DNA of 64,000 nucleotides, from the NCBI RefSeq assembly GCF_028680575.1, contig NZ_JAPCKI010000001.1:347681-411680 (forward strand), read 5' to 3'. The notes below the pieces were generated by a model. The model worked only from the letters and a program-made list of their open reading frames with translations, was not told the origin of the DNA and ran no database searches. The position numbers were made by a program, and so were the translations under genes. The stretch comes from Acidovorax benzenivorans. GTDB taxonomy: Bacteria > Pseudomonadota > Gammaproteobacteria > Burkholderiales > Burkholderiaceae_C. Below are positions 44,876-53,735 of the stretch, piece after piece (within the stretch, counting starts at the first letter, position 1; every line of letters begins with the position of its first letter).

Positions 44876-45634
44876 TCAGCCCAGCAGGCCCTTGGGCACC
44901 TTATCGGCCTTTTTTTCCACCGGGTTGGCCAGCAGCCACTGCGCCGCGTACTGGCGCATGAACTCCTTGGCCTTTTCCGGCCGGGCCGTGAGCCACGCGT
45001 CGTACGCGCCTTCGTTCAGGATGGCGGGCATGCTCTTTTCGCTGCCCGGCTGGCCGTAACGGTGCAGCAGCGCGTGGTTGTTGGCGTTCACTGTCAGCAG
45101 GCAGTAGCTGATGATCACCTCGCCATCGGCGCCCTGCCAGCGCGCCCACAGGCCCGCCACGCCCATGGGTTTGCCGTCCACGCGCGCCACGCGGGTGGGC
45201 ACGGCCTTGCCGCTGCGCAGGTCGTCTTCATAAAACGCGGCCATGGGCACGATGCAGCGCTGGCCGTTCAGCCACGCGTCGCGAAACGCCGTGCCGGTGG
45301 AGGCTGTGTCGGACTTGGCGTTGACCAGCTTGGGGGCGCGCAGCTTGGCGTCGGATGCTGACTTGACCCAGTGCGGCACCAGGCCCCATTGCGCGGGCAC
45401 CAGCACCCGGGTGGGGGCAGTGTCGCTGGGGGTGTCTGAAGCCGTTGCCGGAGCGGTTTCTTCGGCATTGGGGGCCGACCCTTGTGCCAGGGCCGTCGCC
45501 GTCGCTGCATGCACGATGAAAAAGCCCGGCTTGCGGGGCCACAGGTGGCGTTCACCCAGCGCCGCAGGGGGCTCGACCGCAAACGCCTCGCGGTAGGTGT
45601 CGACGTGTTGCAGGGTTTCGTAGTGGGTACTCAT
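44876..45634 (-). CDS. SRAP (YedK/HMCES)-family protein lacking the catalytic cysteine
   Basis: A 252-residue SOS-response-associated-peptidase-fold protein. Family members use Cys2 to form a thiazolidine crosslink with abasic sites in single-stranded DNA. The core motifs are present: VNAKSDTASTGTAFRDAW, RCIVPMAAFYE with the catalytic-site Glu, and the conserved His in NHALLHRYG. However, the protein starts Met-Ser (ATG AGT) rather than Met-Cys. A low-complexity insertion (about residues 45-77, rich in Ala, Thr, Pro) is also unusual. Without Cys2, normal crosslinking is not expected. Confidence 0.85.
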   Translation of the reverse strand: MSTHYETLQHVDTYREAFAVEPPAALGERHLWPRKPGFFIVHAATATALAQGSAPNAEETAPATASDTPSDTAPTRVLVPAQWGLVPHWVKSASDAKLRAPKLVNAKSDTASTGTAFRDAWLNGQRCIVPMAAFYEDDLRSGKAVPTRVARVDGKPMGVAGLWARWQGADGEVIISYCLLTVNANNHALLHRYGQPGSEKSMPAILNEGAYDAWLTARPEKAKEFMRQYAAQWLLANPVEKKADKVPKGLLG

Positions 45635-45682
45635 GGGGCCATGGTACCTGTGCGACGCAGGTGTACCGGAAGAAGTTCAAGC

Positions 45683-45740
45683 AAAAGTGGCTGGTAGCGC
45701 AGGTGCAGCATGCGCTGCTAGCTATGAATGTTGTAGCTGA
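45683..45740 (-). repeat. AT-rich two-stem repeat (family B, reverse copy)
   Basis: Read on the minus strand: CATAGCTAGCAGCGCATGC, then TGCGCTACCAGCCACTTTTG, matching the order seen in the copy at 49950-50015. It lies between the SRAP gene and the acyl-CoA dehydrogenase gene, which diverge. Confidence 0.5.
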
Positions 45741-45841
45741 TATGCGCCCTCACTGGAAGCACCTGGGCGGGCCGTGATGTGCGTCAAGCCCCATGTCGCC
45801 TGCGTTGTGACGCGCCGGGGCGGTGTTTTCACAATGGCCCC

Positions 45842-47131
45842 ATGGACTTCGCACCTTCCCCTCTGGCCCTTCAACTGCGCGAGCGCCTGCTGGCGTTCAT
45901 GGACCGCTACCTGCTGCCGTACAACGCCGCCTGGCATGCGGCCGTGGTGGCGGGCGACTACCCGCCGCCGTTTTTGGAGGACCTTAAAACCCTGGCGCGT
46001 GAAGACGGCCTGTGGAACCTGTTCTTGCCCACGCTGCGTGACGACGAGCCGGGCACGCGCTTGTGCAACCTCGACTACGCGCCGCTGGCTGAGGCCATGG
46101 GCCGCCTGCCCTGGGCGGCCGAGGTGTTCAACTGCCACGCGCCCGACACCGGCAACATTGAGCTGCTGCACCGCTTTGCGACACCCCCGCAGCGCACGGC
46201 GTGGCTGGCGCCGCTGCTGGAGGGCCGCATGCGCTCGGCCTTTGCGATGAGCGAGCCCGACGTGGCCTCGTCCGACCCCACCAACCTGCAGACCACGGTG
46301 CGACGCGAGGGTGACCACCTGGTGCTCAGCGGCCGCAAGTGGTTCATCACCGGCGCGGCGCACCCGCATTGCAGGCTGCTCATCGTGCTGTGCCGCAATG
46401 CAGATGCCGATGGTGCAGACAGCCACCACCGCCACAGCATGGTGCTGGTGCCCGTGGACACGCTGGGTGTGCAGATCGTGCGCAACATCAGCGTGCTGCA
46501 CCACCATGCGCCCGAAGGGCATTGCGAGATATTGCTGCAGGGCGTGCGGGTGCCCGCCGACCACCTGTTGGGCGACTGGGGCGCCGGTTTTGCGATGGCC
46601 CAGGCCCGCCTGGGTCCGGGCCGTGTGCACCACTGCATGCGCACCATCGGCCAGTGCGAGCTGGCCCTGCGCCTGGCCACCGAGCGGGCGCTGGAGCGCA
46701 CGGCCTTTGGCAAGCCGCTGGCCGAGCAGGCCAACGTGCAGGAATGGCTGGCCGAGTCGCGCATCGAGATCGACCAGGCGCGCCTGCTGGTGCTGCATGC
46801 GGCCTGGCTGCTGGACCAGGGCGACGCTGCGGATGCGCGCACGGTGCGTGCCCAGGTTGCCGCCATCAAGGTGGTGGCCGCGCGCCTGCAGCAGCGCGTG
46901 GTGGACCGCGCCATGCAGGTCTTTGGCGCCATGGGCCTGTCGCCCGACACGCCCTTGGCCGCCTTCTGGACCTGGGGCCGCGCGCTGCGGCTGATGGACG
47001 GGCCCGACGAGGTGCACCTGCGCACCGTGGCGCGGCACGAGCTGGCCCAGGCGCGTGCAGGCTTGGGTGATTCGGCCGCTTACTTCACCACCCCCGAGCA
47101 GTTGCGTGCGCCACCGCATCTGAGCGCTTGA
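45842..47131 (+). CDS. Acyl-CoA dehydrogenase
   Basis: A 429-residue FAD-dependent acyl-CoA dehydrogenase. Visible are the helical N domain, the substrate/FAD motif FAMSEPDVASSDPTNLQT near residue 136, the middle-domain GRKWFITGA near residue 163, and the C-terminal helical domain with ERALERTAFGKPLAEQANVQEWLAESRIEID. The motif pattern and GPDEVHLRTVARHEL tail resemble the ACAD10/11-like group acting on longer or branched chains. No beta-oxidation partners are adjacent; the acyl-CoA ligase lies 2.3 kb upstream. Confidence 0.9.
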   Translation: MDFAPSPLALQLRERLLAFMDRYLLPYNAAWHAAVVAGDYPPPFLEDLKTLAREDGLWNLFLPTLRDDEPGTRLCNLDYAPLAEAMGRLPWAAEVFNCHAPDTGNIELLHRFATPPQRTAWLAPLLEGRMRSAFAMSEPDVASSDPTNLQTTVRREGDHLVLSGRKWFITGAAHPHCRLLIVLCRNADADGADSHHRHSMVLVPVDTLGVQIVRNISVLHHHAPEGHCEILLQGVRVPADHLLGDWGAGFAMAQARLGPGRVHHCMRTIGQCELALRLATERALERTAFGKPLAEQANVQEWLAESRIEIDQARLLVLHAAWLLDQGDAADARTVRAQVAAIKVVAARLQQRVVDRAMQVFGAMGLSPDTPLAAFWTWGRALRLMDGPDEVHLRTVARHELAQARAGLGDSAAYFTTPEQLRAPPHLSA

Positions 47132-47259
47132 GTGCATCGGCGTCTGAGAGTGCGTTCCATCGGTCGTGGCCCCTACCAGAGGGCTCTGTCCCCACTTGGC
47201 AGCCGGGGCCTGCGTGCCGATACTGTGGTCCCAGCCGCTGGCACTGAGGCCCCCACACC

Positions 47260-47829
47260 ATGCACATCACCATCCCCCGCGCTTTCGTGTTTGCCTTCTC
47301 TACCGCAGTGCTCTGGCCCGGCCTGTGGAGTGCTGCCCACGCCCAGCCCCAGAAGCTGCGGCCCGGTCTGTGGGAGAACAGCGTGACCATGAAAAGCCAG
47401 AGCGGCCAGCTGGAGGCCGCCATGGCGCAGATGCAAAAATCCATGGTCAGCCTGACGCCCGCGCAGCGCAAGCAGATGGAACAGGCCATGGCCCAGCAGG
47501 GCGTGAGCATGGGCCCCAGCGGCAACACCGTGAAGGTCTGCATCAGCCCCGAGCAGGCCAATCTGGACCGCATTCCTGCGCAAGAGGGCTGCACGCAGAA
47601 CGTGCAACGCACTGGCCCCAGCGCGGTGGCCATGACATTCAGCTGCAAGGGCACCCAGGGCCAGCCGCCCACCACGGGCGAGGGGACGATGACCTTTCAG
47701 GGCCCCACGGCCTATGCGGGCAATTTCAAGGTCAAGACGACGTCCAACGGCAAGCCCGAGCAGATCGATATGGTGCAAAACGGCAAGTGGCTTGCGGCCG
47801 ACTGCGGCACGCTCAAGCCCGCGCGTTAA
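47260..47829 (+). CDS. DUF3617-domain exported protein
   Basis: A 189-residue protein with a signal peptide (about 1-29, ending SAAHA) and a DUF3617 domain beginning PQKLRPGLWENSVTM. Conserved cysteines at VCISPEQ, EGCTQ, FSCKG and ADCGT probably form disulfides in the periplasm. A helical Met/Gln-rich insert (about 50-85) lies after the first strand. Function is unknown for the family. Its 3' end overlaps the convergent diguanylate cyclase gene by 17 bases. Confidence 0.85.
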   Translation: MHITIPRAFVFAFSTAVLWPGLWSAAHAQPQKLRPGLWENSVTMKSQSGQLEAAMAQMQKSMVSLTPAQRKQMEQAMAQQGVSMGPSGNTVKVCISPEQANLDRIPAQEGCTQNVQRTGPSAVAMTFSCKGTQGQPPTTGEGTMTFQGPTAYAGNFKVKTTSNGKPEQIDMVQNGKWLAADCGTLKPAR

Positions 47830-48970
47830 CCCCTGTCGCCGCCGTGCGGTGGGCTGCGGGCGCCACCACCACGCGGTTGCGGCCCAGGGCCTTGGCGTGG
47901 TACAGCGCCTGGTCGGCGCGTTCCAGCGTGTGCTCCACGGTGTCGCCGGGCAGTTGCTGCGCGAGGCCGATGGACACCGTCATGTGCAGCGCGTTGGTGC
48001 TGTGCGCAATCTCCAGCACCTGCACCGCCTGGCGGACGCGTTCGAGCAGCTCGCGCGCATGTTCCGCCGAGGTGTCGGTGAGCATCAGCACAAACTCCTC
48101 GCCGCCCCAGCGGGCCAGCACGTCGGTGTCGCGCACGCTGGCGCGCACCGTGCCTGCAAACGCTTGCAGTGCGCGGTCGCCGGTGGCGTGGCCATGCTGG
48201 TCGTTGATGGGTTTGAAGTGGTCGATGTCCAGCTGCGCCAGCAGCAGCGGGCGGCCGCTGCGCAGGCTGCGGCGGTGCTCCAGCGCCATCAGGTCCAGCA
48301 TGGCGCGGCGGTTGAGGAGGCCCGTCAGCTCGTCGCGGGTGGCCAGTTCGCGGTTGACTTCAAGCGCCTGGGCCAGCGCCTCGCGCTGCTGCTGCAGCTT
48401 GGCGCGGATGCGCTGAATGCGCAGGTTCAGCGCAATGCAGCCGCTCAGCACGATGAGCACCATCAGCGCGTAGGCGGTGTCGAGGTAACCCGAGGCGTTG
48501 GCATTGAAGCGTGAGCTGACGCCGATGGCGCTGGCAAACGCCAGCAGCGCGTACACACCGATGCCGATCACCTCGGCCACCGTGAGGCCGAAGGTGCCAA
48601 AGAACAGGATCATGGCCAGCACGCTGGGCACCAGCCCGCGCGCATCGCCCGCCAGCACATAGGCCACGGCACCGCTGGTGATGGTCCAGACCATTTGCGG
48701 AATGGTGAGCGAAGGGTCGCGCAGGTGGGCGGTTTCGCCTGATCGGATGAAGGCCGTCATCACCACCAGGCCGCCCACCGACAGGGCGGCCCACCATTGC
48801 ACTGCGGTCTTGTCCACGGCGGTGCTGGAATGCGCCACCAGCAGCATCACTCCGGCGCTGCTGGCCATCAGCGTGAGCGCCAGCAAGGCCATGCCCACCA
48901 GCGTGCGCCGCCGAGGGTCGGTGGAGAGGATCACATCCTTGAGGCGCTGCCAGCGGGCGGGTGGGCGCAA
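47813..48970 (-). CDS. Membrane-bound diguanylate cyclase
   Basis: A 385-residue protein with about five or six membrane helices (22-190) and a cytoplasmic GGDEF domain (about 205-370). It has the motifs AQLDIDHFKPINDQHGHATGD and RWGGEEFVLML. An RxxD inhibitory site (RDTD) lies five residues before GGEEF, suggesting product inhibition. The start is TTG at 48970, supported by a GGAG eight bases upstream; an in-frame GTG at 48934 is an alternative. It is the third c-di-GMP enzyme of the window and is unrelated in its sensor part to that at 27617. Confidence 0.9.
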   Translation of the reverse strand: MRPPARWQRLKDVILSTDPRRRTLVGMALLALTLMASSAGVMLLVAHSSTAVDKTAVQWWAALSVGGLVVMTAFIRSGETAHLRDPSLTIPQMVWTITSGAVAYVLAGDARGLVPSVLAMILFFGTFGLTVAEVIGIGVYALLAFASAIGVSSRFNANASGYLDTAYALMVLIVLSGCIALNLRIQRIRAKLQQQREALAQALEVNRELATRDELTGLLNRRAMLDLMALEHRRSLRSGRPLLLAQLDIDHFKPINDQHGHATGDRALQAFAGTVRASVRDTDVLARWGGEEFVLMLTDTSAEHARELLERVRQAVQVLEIAHSTNALHMTVSIGLAQQLPGDTVEHTLERADQALYHAKALGRNRVVVAPAAHRTAATGVNARA

Positions 48971-49182
48971 GGTGGGGGCTCCGGCCAGGAGGAGGGGCCG
49001 CGTGGTACGCGGGCGGGGGCACGAAAACCGCTGGTGTAGCGGGTTACCGACCAGTCGGCAATTTTACGGCGAGGCAATGCTGCGCGTACAGCCCCCAGAC
49101 CCCGGTTGGGCGTGTGTACTGCACGGCCCGCACGCCCAGCACGGCCAGAGCGGGCTATCGGGCTTCGGGCAGGGTGGCCGCG

Positions 49183-49947
49183 TTACAGGGTGAGCGCGGC
49201 CAGGGCCGCCAGTGGTGCGGTCTCGGCGCGCAGCACACGGGGGCCCAGCGTGACCGGGGCAAAGCCGTGTTGCAGCGCCAGGTCTTCTTCCGCAGGGCTC
49301 AGGCCGCCCTCGGGGCCCGACAGGAACAGCACCGGGCGCTGGGCACCTGCGCCGCCAGTGGCTTCGCGCAGTGGCACGGTGCCGGGCCGCAGCGACAGCA
49401 GTAGGCGCAGGGGAGCGCCTGGGGTATCGGCGGCGGCGGCGCCGTGCCCCGGTGTGCGCAGCCAGCCTGCCAGGTCGATGGCCGGGTGCACCAAGGGCAC
49501 GCGATTGCGGCCACATTGCTCGCAGGCGGCCACGGCCACGGCCTGCCAGTGGGCGATCTTCTTGTCGGCCCGCTCGCCCTTGAGCTTGAGCACGCTGCGC
49601 TCGGCCACCAGCGGCGTGATGCTGGCCACGCCGAGTTCGGTGGCCTTCTCGACCAGCCAGTCCATGCGTTCGTTGGCGGTGATGCCCGCCAGCAGGTGCA
49701 CGGCGCGGGGTGCCTCGCGGTCGATGGCGTGGTGCGCGCCCACCAGCACGCGCACGTCGCTGCGGCCCATCTTGAGCACGGTGGCATCAAACTCGCCGCC
49801 CGGGTCGCCCGCGCCCTGCCCGCCATGGAACAGGGTAAGGCTGTCGCCGGGCTGCAGTCGCAGCACCTGGACATGGCGCGCAGCGCCCGGGGGCAGGTCC
49901 AGCTCGGCGCCGGTGGCCAGTGGGGCCGGGCAATGGAAACGGGGCAT
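49183..49947 (-). CDS. rsmE: 16S rRNA m3U1498 methyltransferase RsmE
   Basis: A 254-residue SPOUT-class methyltransferase modifying U1498 of 16S rRNA. It has an N-terminal PUA-like domain (1-70; HVQVLRLQPGDSLTLFHG). The knotted catalytic domain shows the SAM-binding segments VLFLSGPEGGLSPAEEDLA and TLGPRVLRAETA. The WLVEKATELGV motif is typical. It lies downstream of amgK on the same strand, separated by a family B repeat. The gap to the next gene (48971-49182) shows no feature I can name. Confidence 0.94.
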   Translation of the reverse strand: MPRFHCPAPLATGAELDLPPGAARHVQVLRLQPGDSLTLFHGGQGAGDPGGEFDATVLKMGRSDVRVLVGAHHAIDREAPRAVHLLAGITANERMDWLVEKATELGVASITPLVAERSVLKLKGERADKKIAHWQAVAVAACEQCGRNRVPLVHPAIDLAGWLRTPGHGAAAADTPGAPLRLLLSLRPGTVPLREATGGAGAQRPVLFLSGPEGGLSPAEEDLALQHGFAPVTLGPRVLRAETAPLAALAALTL

Positions 49948-49949
49948 TT

Positions 49950-50015
49950 GCTATCTTTGTAATAGCTACTGGCGCATGATGTGTCTGCGCTTGAGCCGGT
50001 TTTTGCTTGATTTTT
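49950..50015 (+). repeat. AT-rich two-stem repeat (family B, copy 5)
   Basis: GCTAT-CTTTGTA-ATAGC forms the first stem. CTACTGGCGC and TGCGCTTGAGCCGG form the second, followed by a T-rich tail. It occupies the amgK-rsmE gap. The stem arms match other copies although the loop differs. Confidence 0.6.
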
Positions 50016-50042
50016 GGGTGTGCCGTGTACAGGGGGCTGCGG

Positions 50043-51197
50043 CTACATGCGGCCGTAGGCAAAGCCCACGACGGGTTCGGTCCCTTCGATCTGGTCCAGC
50101 ATCTTGAGCAGCGGCCCCAGTTGGCGGTAGCGATTGGCCGTGGCGCGGATGTAGGCCATGAAACGCGGCGCATCAGCCAGGTACTTGGGCTTGCCGTCGC
50201 GCAGGGTCAGGCGCGCAAAGATGCCGGCGACCTTGAGGTGGCGCTGCAGGCCCATCCATTCCACCGCGCGGTAGAACTCGCCAAAGTCATCGCCCCAGCC
50301 GCTGGCGCTGCGTGCGCCCAGCAGCCCTGCCTTGCGCGCCTTCTCCCAGTAACGCACGGTAATGTCGATGACGAATTCTTCTTCCCAGCTGATGAAGGCA
50401 TCGCGCAGCAGGCTGGCAATGTCATAGGTGATGGGGCCGTACACGGCGTCCTGGAAGTCCAGCACGCCCAGGGGCGCGCCGGCTTTGCTGGGCGCCATCA
50501 GATTCCGGGTCATGAAGTCGCGGTGCACATACACGCTGGGCGCCGCCAGGTTGTGCGCCACGATGGCATCAAAGGCGCTTTGCAGCGTGGCCTGCTGCTT
50601 GTCGTCCAGCGTGACGGCGCGGTGTTGGGCCAGGTACCAATCGGGGAACAGCGCCAGCTCGCGGCGCAGCAGGGCGTCGTCGTAGGCGGGCAGCACGCCG
50701 GGTTGGGACGCCGTTTGCCATTGCAGCAACACGTCGGTGGCCTGCTGGTACCAGGCGTAGGCGTCTTGGGGCTTTTCGGGGTTCAGCCGCTCGATCACGG
50801 TCTGGTGACCCAAGTCGGACAGCAGCATGAAGCCGGTTGGCGCATCAAACGCCAGGATCTGCGGCACGTTCAGCCCGGCGGCTGCCATCAGGCCTTGCAC
50901 CTGTACAAACGGTTGGCAGTTTTCCTTGTCGGGTGGTGCGTCCATGACGATGCGGCTGGCGCCCGATGCGCTGTCGATGCGCAGGTAACGCCGAAAGCTC
51001 GCATCGGCCGACGCGGGGCGCAGCGTGGCGGGCAGCAACTGGTGGGGGCCTACCAGGGGGGCCAACCAGGCTTCAAAGGCCACACGGCGGGCGGTGTCGG
51101 GCCAGCTGACAGGGGTGGAGGCGGCGGGCGCAGCGGGTGCAGCCACGGCGGCAGCCGATGGCTGGCCGACGGGTGATGGGGGGATGGGGTGGCTCAT
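50043..51197 (-). CDS. amgK: N-acetylmuramate/N-acetylglucosamine kinase AmgK-like
   Basis: A 384-residue aminoglycoside-phosphotransferase-fold kinase. Catalytic-loop motif VYVHRDFMTRNLM (HxDxxxxN) lies near residue 228 and the metal-binding VLDFQDAVYGPITYDIASLLRD near residue 250. The match to the lptD-adjacent phosphotransferase of Pseudomonas suggests the MurNAc/GlcNAc anomeric kinase of the cell-wall recycling shortcut. The usual partner murU is not next to it. A 30-residue Ala/Pro linker precedes the domain. It is divergent from lptD. Confidence 0.82.
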   Translation of the reverse strand: MSHPIPPSPVGQPSAAAVAAPAAPAASTPVSWPDTARRVAFEAWLAPLVGPHQLLPATLRPASADASFRRYLRIDSASGASRIVMDAPPDKENCQPFVQVQGLMAAAGLNVPQILAFDAPTGFMLLSDLGHQTVIERLNPEKPQDAYAWYQQATDVLLQWQTASQPGVLPAYDDALLRRELALFPDWYLAQHRAVTLDDKQQATLQSAFDAIVAHNLAAPSVYVHRDFMTRNLMAPSKAGAPLGVLDFQDAVYGPITYDIASLLRDAFISWEEEFVIDITVRYWEKARKAGLLGARSASGWGDDFGEFYRAVEWMGLQRHLKVAGIFARLTLRDGKPKYLADAPRFMAYIRATANRYRQLGPLLKMLDQIEGTEPVVGFAYGRM

Positions 51198-51350
51198 GGA
51201 TAATCCGATTTTACAAACCGACTGTGGGCTGGCGCCGCGCGCGCTGGCCACGGTGGGTCCCTTCGTCCGCTACCGCCCCCAACACCCCACGTGCCACGCT
51301 GCCAGCCCCTCACCGTGCAGAACCTCACCTCCCTTCGCACCCGGCCCGCC

Positions 51351-53732
51351 ATGGCGAAGTCTGCACGGCTGCGGCCCCCCGTGCCCCGTGCCCTGGCCGT
51401 GGGCGTCGCGCTGGCCTGGTGCGGCCTGCCGCTGGCGGCTATGGCCCAGGCTGCAGCCGCGCCCAGCGCCTGGGATGCCCCCCCGGTGTTGCGCACTTCG
51501 CCCCTGCTGCAAGAGAAGATTCCCGACGCGGTGCGCTCTCAGCTGCCCGTTTTTGTGAAGGGCGACCACATCAGCGGCCAGACCGACCTCAATGCGCTGA
51601 TTGAAGGCAATGCGGAGCTGCGCCGGGGCGACACGGTCATCCGCGCCGATCGGCTCGACTACAACGTGCCCGAGGACCTGGCCAAGGCCAACGGCAAGGT
51701 GCGCATCAACCGCGCGGGCAATGTGTATGAAGGCACGGCGCTGGAGCTGAGGGTGGAGGCTTTCGAAGGCTTCTTCAGCGACGCGCGCTACCGCTTCCTG
51801 GCCACCCAGGCCCACGGCGATGCCACACGCGTCGACTTCACGGACCGCTACCGCGCCGTGGTGCACAACGGCACCTACACCACCTGCGAGCGCGGCAACG
51901 AAGAGAGTTGGCAGCCCGACTGGGTGCTGCGCGCAGCCACCATCCGCATCGACAACGAAGAAGAGGTGGGCACCGCCGAAGATGCGGTGCTGGAGTTCAA
52001 GGGCATCTCGGTGCTGCCCATTCCGTACATCACCTTCCCGCTGTCGGAAAAGCGCAAGTCCGGCCTCTTGCCGCCCACCATCGGGCTCGACAGCCGCGAC
52101 GGCGTGACCTACATGCAGCCGTACTACTGGAACATCGCACCCAACCGCGATGCCACCTTGCGCGCGGCGCTTATGACCAAGCGAGGCGCCAACGTGGGCG
52201 GCGAGTTCCGCTATCTGGAGCCGACCTACCATGGGCAGATCAGCGCCGATGTGATGCCCACCGACCGGCTGCGCGATCGCGCTCGCTGGAGTTTTTCGGG
52301 TCAGCATCAAGGAGGATTCGACACCGGCATCGGCGGGCTGGGTCTGAACCTCAACCTCAACCGGGTGAGTGACGACAACTACTGGCGCGACTTCAGCCGT
52401 GCCACAGACCAATTGCGCCAGCGCCTGTTGCCCAACGATGCGATCCTGTCCTGGGGCCGCAACGACATGTCGGCCACCGTGCGCACGCTCAAGTGGCAGA
52501 CGCTGCAAGACGTGAGCTCGCCCATCGTGCCACCGTACGACCGCATGCCGCAGGTGCAGTGGCGCTACAACCCTTCGCAACTGGGCGGTGGGTTCGATGC
52601 CAGCGTGGAGCTGGACACCACGCGCTTTGAAGCGGCCCGCGCGCTGACGGGCCAGCCCAACGCTGATCGCAGCTACGCCATGGCGCAGATCAGCCGCCCC
52701 TTCCTGTCGCCCGGTGGCTTCATCACCCCGCGCCTGCAACTGCATGCCACGCAGTACCAGTTTGATTCGGCCCTGTCCAACGGCCAGCGCTCGGCCAGCC
52801 GCACGCTGCCCACCTTCAGCCTGGACAGCGGCCTGGTGTTCGAGCGCGACACCGCCTACTTTGGCCGGGCCTTCCTGCAGACGCTGGAACCCCGGGCGTT
52901 CTACACCTACACGCCCTATCGCGACCAGAGCATGCTGCCGGTGTACGACACGGCGGCCAACGACTTCAACTTTGCGACCATCTACACCGAGAACGCCTTT
53001 GGCGGCAACGACCGGCTGGCCGACAACAACCTGCTGACCCTGGGCGTGACCACACGCCTGCTCGACCCCGATTCGGGCGCCCAGGCAGCGCGTTTTGGCA
53101 TTGCCCAGCGAGTGCGTTTCTCGGACCAGAAAGTGACCCTGCCAGGGGGCACTCCGGTCAGCGAGCGCCTGTCGGATCTGCTGTTGGGCGCTGGCATCAA
53201 CTGGACACCGCAGTGGGGCTTTGACTCCACCGTGCAGTACAACCCCAAGACCGGCCAGTCCATCCGCTCCACCGTTGGCGCGCGCTACAGCCCCAGCAAC
53301 TACCGCACCGTGAGTGCGGCCTACCGCCTGCAGCGCGGCACCAGCGAGCAGATCGACGTTGGCTGGCAGTGGCCGCTCAACGACCTGTGGGGTGACAAGG
53401 GCAAGGACCTGGGCGCTGGCCGTGGCCAGGGCGGTGGGCGCTGGTACAGCGTGGGCCGCCTGAACTACAGCATGAAGGATCGCAAGCTCGTGGACACCGT
53501 GGTGGGCTTTGAGTACGACAGCTGCTGCTGGATCGGCCGTGTGGTGCTGGAGCGCCTGCAAAGCAGCGTGACCAGTTCCAACACGCGCCTGCTGTTCCAG
53601 ATTGAATTCGTGGGCTTCTCCCGCCTGAGCCTGGGCTCCAGCCCGCTCGACTCCTTCAAGCAAAATGTGCCGCGTTACCAGAACCTGCGCGAGCAGGTCT
53701 CCACGCCCAGCCGCTTCAGCAACTACGACTAG
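51351..53732 (+). CDS. lptD: LPS-assembly outer-membrane protein LptD
   Basis: The outer-membrane barrel that inserts lipopolysaccharide in the outer leaflet. A signal peptide (about 1-34, ending AAMAQA) is followed by a periplasmic OstA jellyroll (about 70-190; AELRRGDTVIRADRLDYN) and a large beta-barrel. The CC pair (residues 725-726, DSCCWIGRV) that forms inter-domain disulfides is present. I prefer the ATG at 51351 (793 aa); a GTG at 51291 would add 20 residues before a normal signal peptide. It is followed closely by surA and rsmA. Confidence 0.93.
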   Translation: MAKSARLRPPVPRALAVGVALAWCGLPLAAMAQAAAAPSAWDAPPVLRTSPLLQEKIPDAVRSQLPVFVKGDHISGQTDLNALIEGNAELRRGDTVIRADRLDYNVPEDLAKANGKVRINRAGNVYEGTALELRVEAFEGFFSDARYRFLATQAHGDATRVDFTDRYRAVVHNGTYTTCERGNEESWQPDWVLRAATIRIDNEEEVGTAEDAVLEFKGISVLPIPYITFPLSEKRKSGLLPPTIGLDSRDGVTYMQPYYWNIAPNRDATLRAALMTKRGANVGGEFRYLEPTYHGQISADVMPTDRLRDRARWSFSGQHQGGFDTGIGGLGLNLNLNRVSDDNYWRDFSRATDQLRQRLLPNDAILSWGRNDMSATVRTLKWQTLQDVSSPIVPPYDRMPQVQWRYNPSQLGGGFDASVELDTTRFEAARALTGQPNADRSYAMAQISRPFLSPGGFITPRLQLHATQYQFDSALSNGQRSASRTLPTFSLDSGLVFERDTAYFGRAFLQTLEPRAFYTYTPYRDQSMLPVYDTAANDFNFATIYTENAFGGNDRLADNNLLTLGVTTRLLDPDSGAQAARFGIAQRVRFSDQKVTLPGGTPVSERLSDLLLGAGINWTPQWGFDSTVQYNPKTGQSIRSTVGARYSPSNYRTVSAAYRLQRGTSEQIDVGWQWPLNDLWGDKGKDLGAGRGQGGGRWYSVGRLNYSMKDRKLVDTVVGFEYDSCCWIGRVVLERLQSSVTSSNTRLLFQIEFVGFSRLSLGSSPLDSFKQNVPRYQNLREQVSTPSRFSNYD

Positions 53733-53735
53733 ACC

